Assembly: GCA_028023455.1 (NCBI GenBank)
Contig: JAQFVV010012536.1
Location: 2,500,001 to 2,564,000, forward strand
DNA: 64,000 nt
DNA from: Epiperipatus broadwayi
Taxonomy: Eukaryota > Onychophora > Udeonychophora > Euonychophora > Peripatidae
Reading direction: 5' to 3'
Shown: piece by piece, positions 56,171 to 64,000 of the stretch
Layout: each line of letters begins with the position of its first letter
How positions within the stretch are numbered: the stretch's first letter is position 1
Program-made: the position numbers and the translations under genes
Notes under the pieces: model-generated
Databases searched by the model: none
Told to the model about the DNA's origin: nothing
What the model saw: only the letters and a program-made list of their open reading frames with translations

Positions 56171-58316
56171 TATACCGAGACAAAGTCGGTATATGTAAAC
56201 ACACACACACTCAAGCAATGTAAAATACTCTTATTTTATTTTTCTTACAACTTAGGTAAATAATAGTTTTCTTTCCCATTTTCTAAAATACATTTGTAAA
56301 AATAAAGATAATAATTATCTCATTAAATAGTCAAAGTTTTCGTATAAACTAATAAAATAACATTCTCTAAAATATAGAATAAAAAGAAAAATAATATGCC
56401 ATTATAAATATTAATAGATAATTTCCACTTGTATAGACGGGGTATTTAAAAAAGGGTTTTTAGAAGTATAATTATATTAAGAGTAAAACTATAGAAATGA
56501 TTTTGAGAAAAGATTAAATGCTCGACTTCTAAGTTAATGTAAATTGTATTGTTCTGGTAAGACACGCACACACGTATGCACTCAAAGTGTGAATGAATAA
56601 AGTTTGTTAACTGAGATTGCAACATGAGATTGCCAGACCTAAAATTGCCTTAAGCACAAGGATTGAGTGAACATTTACATGGAGGACCAACGACAACTCT
56701 AAAAATATGGAACTCTGGGGGGAGATTGGATCCTAAGATAAGATCCATCTCATATAAATATCATGAAAAATCTATTCAATGGTTGGCTTGATATTGTTGC
56801 TTAATATGTTTTCGCTTAACGTGCTTGCTTGATATATTCAATATAGTCTACTTGACATAGCTTGATATAAAATAATATTCTTTCGTTTCGCCGTATCCAT
56901 ATTCAAGATGATCGTTGTGAAATTAATACTGAGAGCGTCGATTATCATGATGGGCTAGGAAACCCGTCAGTGATTGATCGACGCTCCGCCACCAGATATC
57001 TCCGAAGCTATGAATATTTAACGACATCTCCACTTGAAATTAATGCTCCGATCAAATAATAATGTTCCGAGAAATACCAGAATCGTCCAGACCACGCTAT
57101 GCTCAACTTTGAATAAACGAATACTTCATTATGAAGATGCCATATCCCACGTTCAAATCCTCATTTCATTCGAAGCAGCGGAAGTCGAAATCCAAATCCT
57201 AGGTAACAATTTATTTTACTTTATGTTTCATTCACTCCATTCGTAAACTCTTAAAGGCAATCTCATAGTTAACTAACTTACACTTGCGTAAATTAAATCA
57301 TAAAAGATTCTGTAACATTTATCCTATTATTGTAACTTATCTTTGCGTAACCTCAACATTCATAAAATCAAATTTAATCTTAGGACTTTTCCAAACATGA
57401 ACTTTGACCTTAATTATTATCTAATAAGCCATCGCAATTACTTTTAAGATATAAAATGAAATTTGTATTCCATATCGTAGTATGTATAATATATTTCTTT
57501 CTGTGCGAGTGCGTGAATGCGTGTGTGTGCGTGTGCTAATAAAATGTGAATTAATATTGCTTTTTTTTATATTCAATAAATTTGTTCAGTATATAAACAA
57601 GTCGAGCATTTCTCAAATCTTTTCGTACAATTAAATTCTTATTTTATTTCTTCTTTTGATCATCAATAAAGTTATCATTTAATTACACTAATTTAGATTT
57701 ATATTTGTTTACTTAACCATTGTTTCTTTTAAAATGTCTTTTACCAACATCGTGCCGTAAGTCACGATGTTTATTTATTTACTCTTAGTTAAGATAGGTT
57801 AAGAATTGGGCGGGCCTATAATAAAATATAAATAAATGTTTAATGCTAATATTGAAAGTAATTCATAGGGGGGGATGATCTAAGAAGTCTAATTGTTTGG
57901 GAGGGATGAACGAACAGTCGTATTGGTCGCCAACAACCAATAGTTAAGTCCAGTACTAGGATCACTCAGTTAATAAATAAAACTTCCTTCCCAGTAGTGT
58001 ACAGTGCGTCTTTTACGTAAGGAGTAATTGCTGAAACAATTACATCATGGCCCTGAGTGACTCTATTGGTCCATGCTAGGAGTTGGAGCTTGTGGGCGGG
58101 ATTAGACTTCGAAATCATTTTGATATGACGTAAGGTGATGCGAGAAGTTAAATAATAATTAAATCATCGTGTCTGGCGCCCCCTTGTATTGATAGTGAAT
58201 AATTACCGATATAAGAAAATAAATAAAGCTTTACACTATGTCATGTTTGTTTCGGAGCTCTCGATCTCTTTTAGGAACGTAAGGATAAAAAGCTAAAATA
58301 GGCTGACGGTAACAAT
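56171..58316 (+). repeat. R2 LTR, copy c (3' LTR)
   Basis: 2.15 kb from TATACCGAGACAAAG to GACGGTAACAAT, very similar to copy a. A 70-codon ORF at 57034-57246 lies in the shared LTR sequence, is not open in all copies and is not supported as a gene. Confidence 0.85.
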
Positions 58317-58470
58317 ATATATGAAAAACAAAAACAAGTTATAATCACGTAACTTGCTATCACTTGTATTTATGATCAATAGATGGCGTTTTACCAAAAC
58401 CACCAAACAAGTGTACATTTGTTTACATAAACGTCAAAAGAGTCAGAATTCACTATCTCTTTCATTTGCT

Positions 58471-58525
58471 CCACCTTCAGATCAGCGGATTTCAAGCTGA
58501 TTTGCTATCATCAATGAAGGATAGG
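58471..58525 (-). ncRNA. hammerhead, family 2, left arm, C3 to U
   Basis: Minus strand CCTTCA stem I, TTGATGA (C3 changed), AGC/GCT stem II, GAAA, ATCCGCTGAT (palindrome broken by one base), C. Predicted inactive. Confidence 0.7.
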
Positions 58526-59100
58526 GTTAGAAACTAGATCTAAACACTGACTCCAAGCGTTTATGCAAAAAGTTCCTATCAGTTTGCAAGCATGAATTTT
58601 TCAGACACATAATGTCTTCAAACTCAGCTTAACAAGCCAGATAGCTACATGGGTCTGATATCAGTTCATTTTCACCACATAGTCAAAGCCTCTGCAATAT
58701 ATATCATTGCAAAAACCTTTAAAGGTACATTTGTGAAAAACAAAAACAAGTTATAATCATGTAACTTGCTATCACTTGTATTTATGATCAATAGATGGTG
58801 TTTTATCAAAACCACCGAACAAGTGTAAATTTGTTTACATAAATGTCAAAAGAGTCAGAATTCACTATCTCTTTTGTTTTTGTTTTCGTTTTTCATAAAT
58901 GTACCTTTAAAGGTTTTGCAATGATATGTATTGCAGAGGCTTTGACTATGTGGTGAAAATGAACTGATATCAGACCCATGTAGCTATCTGTCTTGTTAAG
59001 CTGAGTTTGAAGACATTACATGTCTGAAAAATTCATGCTTGCAAACTGATAGGAACTTTTTGCATAAATGCTTGGAGTCAGTGTTTAGATCTAGTTTCTA

Positions 59101-59160
59101 ACCCTATCCTTCACTGATGATAGCAAATCAGCTTGAAATCAGCTGATCTGAAGGTGGAGC
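59101..59160 (+). ncRNA. hammerhead ribozyme, family 2, complete core
   Basis: CTGATGA 59114-59120; stem II AGC-AAATCA-GCT flanked by a U-U mismatch; GAAA 59135-59138; 10-base palindrome ATCAGCTGAT 59138-59147 as stem III; predicted cleavage after C59148; stem I CCTTCA (59108-59113) with TGAAGG (59149-59154). The sequence is unrelated to family 1 outside the core, yet all core positions and stem I hold. The palindromic stem III leaves no loop, so cleavage would need a dimer. Confidence 0.8.
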
Positions 59161-59265
59161 AAATGAAAGAGATAGTGAATTCTGACTCTTTTGACGTTTA
59201 TGTAAACAAATTTACACTTGTTCGGTGGTTTTGGTAAAATGCCATCTATTGATATATATATATAT

Positions 59266-61250
59266 TATAACGATCAAAATGAAAGTGATGATCGAATCTA
59301 ACTGCAAACTATGATATCTGCTCTATGGGACGCCATCTAGGCATTTAAACCTAGAAAAATTTATAGAGTAGGCAGATACGCGCTGTTAAGATTCCACTTT
59401 ATTTAAATATTCAGATCGTTAGCCCAAGTCACTAGCTCAGTGGAGTAGCAGAGATAATAAAATATAAATTTTATATCTTAAATATAAAAGAATAATAAAA
59501 GCCACTGCCAGAAATTAACACATAAAAATATTTATTTATGCATAAAATAATAAATTTGGAATAAATTAAGTTATCTTTGTTTTAAATTAAAGTTATATGG
59601 TATTGATATATAGATCTGAAAAAAAATTCTTCCCTGATTTAACCTTAGGCAACAAATTTCGCAATCAAACCGGCGCCAATCCATCTGATACATTTATGTA
59701 TTCAATGTAGCATGAAAATATGACAACACAAAATACTGTACTGTCAGGAATGTACATCTGAACAGCAAGTAGAATTAGAGAAGACATTGTATCTCCACCA
59801 ACAGGAATGTCACATCTGTTGGCAAGTAGAACAATAACCATAAAACTCCATAGGAATGGACTGCGGTCCTTTGCTGTCTTACAAACCCATCCATAGGCAA
59901 ACAGAAGGTGTGTGGCGTATATCTATAATCCTGCCCATAGTGAATCTCATACTACATCTACAATTACACAAATATATCCAATCCATTGAACCAATTCAAC
60001 TATGAAATAAATAACCTAAGATTACTCTCCCTTAATATAACTTTACAAAACTATATAGCCATTCACACCCGACTTAAATTTAACATTTAAATACATTTGC
60101 ACAGATTATTTTTATACAATTTGTTTTATAATGCCGAGTATAGATCGGCTGCACAGATTCCATGATCAAAAACATTCCAAATTAAACACAACCGATCAAA
60201 ATACAAAGTCAATCGATAACGTCAATTGCTGAGGGAATACAGGAGAACCTTTGGTGTTCATCATAAGACACCGCAGTGACTTTGTTGACTTATATGTTCT
60301 AATAGACTGAAAACCACAACATAATCAACTGCTAACGAATCTATGCAACGTCTATACCCAACTTAAATGTAATGCATTTAATAATTTCTACAATAAATAT
60401 TATTACAAATAAAAATAATAAAATGGAAATGATTTTAGCAAAACTTAACTATATAAATTTAAACAATCAATTATTAATTTGAAAATCAAATAAGAGTTCA
60501 TTTTAACATTTAAATTAGCTGAATCTTTAGAAAAAACATTGACGAAAGTTCTTAATTACTTTTTTTTGTTGTTGTTAATTTGTAAAGTTCATAGCTCACG
60601 GTAGAAGAGTCCAGGTTTCTGCTTTTAATTCCCGTGATGCCTCCATTGGAAGATAATGTTCTGGAGATAGCAATAGCTGGTTCAAGGTATCACAGTCTTT
60701 TCATTTTTTTTTTTAAATAGAGAGTGTGGTATGTGCATCCTACCACATCTCTCAAACACAAAACGCTGGAACCGTCAGAAAAAAACTGTATTTCCCTTTT
60801 TATATTATCCACACGGATTCAATCAACAAAACGTCACTAATCCATCACTTCCGTTAGGGTCCGAGCCAAGGCTTAGTGCTTCCATTGGTCAAGCTAATTT
60901 CTTTTTATTTTCTTATCTATCTTTCATCAGATCATTTTAATTATACAAGAGCCCAAGGCTAGCTTGCTTTTCAAACAATTTATAAACAATCATTTCCATT
61001 TACAGATTACAAGAATTAATTAATACCTGTTTTTATTTTTAAATCTTGTACTTTTTTTATAAAAAAGTATGTTCAAATACTTATTTATTTGTTTTTTTTT
61101 TTTAAATATTTTTAAAGTTTGGCATCTGTGCGAATGTATATACGTTTAACAAAACATTTTAATTTTAGCGTTTAGTTTTTTACTTTTATTTGCGAACTTT
61201 TAAGTTTTTATTTTAAATTAATGTAACGACATATTTATATATCGTTACAA
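59266..61250. repeat. R3 long repeat, copy 1 (LTR-like ends)
   Basis: Starts TATAACGATC and ends ATCGTTACAATA, an inverted terminal motif (TAACGAT/ATCGTTA) similar in style to R2. The middle (about 59800-60070) is inverted relative to copy 2. Contains short ORFs (for example 60731-60940) with no domain. Could be an LTR or a non-autonomous element. Confidence 0.6.
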
Positions 61251-62130
61251 TATATGTATATAGAACAAATGCCATATAAATTAAAAATACATGTAATTAT
61301 ACAGACAAAATCTTTCAAAAATAAGATACTTATGTATAATCCCACCTTTCAAATTTTGGTAGCCATTTTTTTTTTAATTATACATTTTGATAGACATATA
61401 ATAAATCTTTAAAATAAAATGGCTAACAAGAAGTGGTTATATTTAATATTTACCTTTTTTGTTGGTGTTATTATTATTATAAAAATAAAAGAAATTACAA
61501 TAAAATAAATATAATGACTTAAACTGCAATAAACCTCCTGTATAGTGACTATTAGTTTGTGAATCGTAGAAAATAGTTCCAAAGTAATTTTTTTCAACAT
61601 TTATCATAATTGATGTTAGCAACTTATGGATATAAACAAAATAAATGCTTTTAGAAAAGGGTTATACATGTTGGAGGCCTGAAATCCCTAATGGCCTGCA
61701 AAATTGCCATAAATGAACTTTCTTCTTTATGCAAAAACAAAGATGCAGAATGTAGGAAAAAACACTGCAATGTTCAGAGCATGTTAGCATTTATATGTTA
61801 TAATATTTAAAAAAAATTAAATCTTGTGAAAGAAATTTATAATAGATTTATTTATGTTTTTTAAACTTAAGTAACATATATTTGGTAAAATAATATTGAG
61901 AAAAAAAAACAAACACTGTAGAGTCCTGAAATTGTGTAATTTTTAAAGAATGACTGCCAAGGAGATAAGATAATACGTAAGTACCAAAAATAATACAGCA
62001 ATGCAAGTCATTAATAATAAATTGAAAAGCATGTTTACATATATATTTACAGCATGTCTCCCATTTTATAATTTCTCTAATAGAAGGTTTATTTTTTTTT
62101 ATTTATACAGCTCATTTCTGATATTATATA
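61251..62130. other. AT-rich sequence between R3 copies
   Basis: No feature recognised; a 63-codon ORF on the minus strand at 61409-61600 is Ile-rich and not supported. Confidence 0.5.
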
Positions 62131-62642
62131 TTATAATGATCAGAGAGAAGGAGACTTAACGTAATCTGCACTACAGGGTGCCACTAAGCATTTGAACCTA
62201 GAAAATTTATATAGTAGGCAGATACGTGAATGGCTATATAGATTTGTAAAGTTATATTAATTAATTAGGGGAGGGTAATCTTAGGTTATTTGTTTTGTAG
62301 TTAAATTAGGTCACTGGATTGGATATGAGGTTCGCTACGTGCAGAATCGCAGTATGTGCCGCACACCCCCTGTTTGCCTATGGAATTGGATAGTAAGACG
62401 GAAGATGCAGTCCATTCCTATGGAGTTTTTTGTTTATTGTTCTACTCGCCAACAGATGTTCAAATACTTTTATTTATTAAAAAAAAAATATTTTTAAAGT
62501 TTTGCATCTGTGCGAATATATATGTTTAACAACTCTTTAATTATTTTTTTTAGCTTTTAGATTTTTAATAAATTTATTTTTATTTGCGAACTTAGTTTTT
62601 ATTTTAAATTAATGTAACGGCATATTTATATATTGTTACAAT
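62131..62642. repeat. R3 copy 2, internally deleted
   Basis: Starts TATAATGATC (compare TATAACGATC). AAGCATTTGAACCTAG and TAGGCAGATACG match the start of copy 1, 62225-62465 matches 59800-60070 in inverse, and 62466-62642 matches 61079-61250 directly, ending ATTGTTACAATATA. Confidence 0.7.
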
Positions 62643-62941
62643 ATAGAGCTTGCAAAACAAACTCTTAACAAGCTATCATGCTGAAATTTGTAAAATTTAA
62701 TAGATTTCATTGTTTTTATTATTTCTTTGTTTACATTTGTTTTGTTTATTTACATTACTTTTGGTTAGGAATAATTGAAGTCATGTAGTTTGATATCACA
62801 TAATTTGCATCTCCATTGTATAGATAAAAAATAATCCACTGTTAATAATGACAACTGATTATAATTTTCTCCAGAATCTTCCTGAAGGATAAATAATGAA
62901 GAATGGATCACTTATCAGATTAGTCTGGATTTATACAGTAT
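62643..62941. other. AT-rich spacer
   Basis: No feature recognised. Confidence 0.5.
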
Positions 62942-62952
62942 TTATTTCACAG

Positions 62953-63218
62953 AGGCTAAGCTCTCTATACAGTAGCACCACCAGTGCAAGCCAGAGTAAT
63001 TTAATGGATGCAAGAAGGTTTGTGCATAGAATCCCTATCTAGTGCCGACTCATCCAATATCCCCAGACTAGTTCCCAGCTTGTGGCTTTCATCAATGAGG
63101 AGCCTTGGATCTGAGAGTACCATATCTAGATCTTAGGATCTGTCTTGCACTGATGTCACTGTATGGAGAGTTTAGCCTCTGTGTAAATATAAGAAATGGT
63201 GATCATGTGATGTTAAAC
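62953..63218. mobile_element. hammerhead family 1 short fold-back L with 11-bp TSD
   Basis: Flanked by ATTTATTTCAC at 62942-62952 and 63219-63229. Left arm AGGCTAAGCTCTCTATACAG, ribozyme region, short right arm, GATCATGTGATG end. Confidence 0.85.
63052..63110 (-). ncRNA. hammerhead, family 1, inactive copy
   Basis: TTGATGA (C3 to U) and GGGAAC in place of AGAAAC; stem II AGC/GCT. Stem I and ACTAGT remain. Confidence 0.6.
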
Positions 63219-63229
63219 ATTTATTTCAC

Positions 63230-63789
63230 TGCGTTTTTTTTTTAATTCTTGTTTTGCTCTCTACCTAATAATAACTAGATACATTTACTGACTTATAATT
63301 GAAGTATTAATTACCTGAAAAAATTGAGAATTTATACTTACATAAATTGCCCAATGATGAGAATATCTTTTGCATATATATTGTTAATCTTATATTCATT
63401 TGATTGATGAAGATGCATATCAAATGTGTTATGAAATTATTTTTCATCCGTTTGCTTCTACATCTGATTGGAAGCTGAACATCTATTAATATAAATGAAA
63501 TTACATCATCTATGAAACTGATAATCTTTTTGTTGTGTAATTTATGTATATTCTTATTGCCTTGAAAGAGATATGACTAGAATGCTATCAAAATAGTCAT
63601 CTTTTATATAAAAAAGATAATTACATACATATAAGAGAAAACAAGCTTTTTCAGAGCATAAAATATTTCCAACAGCCCCTCTTAAAAGAAACATAAGGCA
63701 TTACTCATCATGCTTGCTAATTTCCAGGAATTGTGGATTAGATTAGCTTTCATCTGGGTTTTATTTTGTAAAAGAATCACTAGATGTCT
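63230..63789. other. AT-rich spacer
   Basis: No feature recognised. Confidence 0.5.
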
Positions 63790-64000
63790 ATTTACCAATC
63801 ACTATTGATCATCTTAAGAAACTAAAGTGTAGTTCAGCTGGATATATTGCTAAAAGAGATGATAATACATGGATAATTGAAATCTTAAGCTGGATTTCAA
63901 AAGATTGCAAATGATTTAGAAAGAGACTACATGAGATGGATAGATGAAATAAGGAAGCATATTAGAATGACGTGAAGAAGGGAGGTTAGAGATCTGTTGG
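63790..64000 (+). pseudogene. RTE LINE ORF C-terminus, cut by window end
   Basis: Plus-strand frame reads AGYIAKRDDNTWIIEILSWISKDCK, then a stop and frameshifts (family-typical K.P..RW.DEI.K). This is the last part of an RTE ORF2, homologous to the minus-strand copies elsewhere. It runs off the window. Confidence 0.75.

Larger units (their letters stand above)
58317..59265. mobile_element. hammerhead family 2 fold-back
   Basis: Left arm 58370-58735 and right arm 58870-59255 are inverse copies meeting near 58865. A ~130-bp part of the left arm end is repeated directly at 58740-58865 (ACAAGTTATAATCATGTAAC). Each arm has TGAACTGATATCAGACCCAT, GAAGACAT.ACATGTCTGAAA and AGATCTAG upstream of a hammerhead, the same order as families 1 and 4. 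AT runs obscure any target-site duplication. Confidence 0.85.

Noticed and set aside
1-64000. Coleoid cephalopod origin
   Set aside because: The very abundant cephalopod SINE sequences that I would expect in 64 kb are not seen; the species remains open.

Overview
This 64 kb window is very AT-rich eukaryotic DNA, almost certainly from an invertebrate animal. I find no host protein-coding exon I can defend. What can be recognised is a dense graveyard of mobile elements: Penelope-like (GIY-YIG) fragments, an RTE-type LINE with several 3' stubs, a CR1/Jockey-type LINE tail, a hAT (GTF2IRD2/ZBED-like) transposase relic, mariner/GVQW3-type relics, a piggyBac-type MITE, three families of long LTR-like repeats, tRNA-derived short retroposons and many fold-back repeats. 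The species cannot be fixed from this; the combination fits molluscs, chelicerates, cnidarians and other invertebrates.

Layout. 0.3-1.0 kb: a complete-looking GIY-YIG endonuclease ORF sits inside a perfect 60-bp inverted repeat. 1.0-7.8 kb: two ~2.2 kb direct repeats (R1, LTR-like) flank a 1.6 kb internal part with a Glu/Lys-rich coiled-coil (gag-like) ORF; the first copy carries a 758-bp TTAA-flanked insertion absent from the second. 7.8-8.3 kb: second Penelope-like fragment. 9.8-18.6 kb: fold-back elements, a GVQW3-type relic and a 2.3 kb RTE LINE (minus strand). 20-31 kb: six tRNA-derived mini-SINEs, a hAT relic, more fold-backs, and an 11-unit tandem array at 28-29.5 kb. 31-46.5 kb: LINE tail, RTE stubs, and a cluster of fold-backs. 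47-50.7 kb: fold-back, third Penelope-like fragment, GVQW3-type relic. 51-58.3 kb: three copies of a 2.15 kb LTR (R2), two of them around a 1.2 kb interior with PBS-like and polypurine sites. 58.3-64 kb: another fold-back family, a rearranged repeat pair (R3) and an RTE 3' end.

The most interesting signal is not an ORF. Many fold-back repeats carry self-cleaving hammerhead-ribozyme motifs (type I architecture): the CTGANGA and GAAA cores, a stem II hairpin, a palindromic stem III such as ACTAGT, and a stem I made of two paired blocks around an internal loop. Paired blocks differ in sequence between families but stay complementary, which is covariation evidence. At least five copies keep all core bases, usually one per arm of an inverted dimer, and whole units are flanked by 9-14 bp target-site duplications. 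Hammerheads are known from Penelope-like elements and from retrozymes; the three Penelope-like fragments here make such elements plausible partners. Two of them have hammerhead-like relics just downstream.
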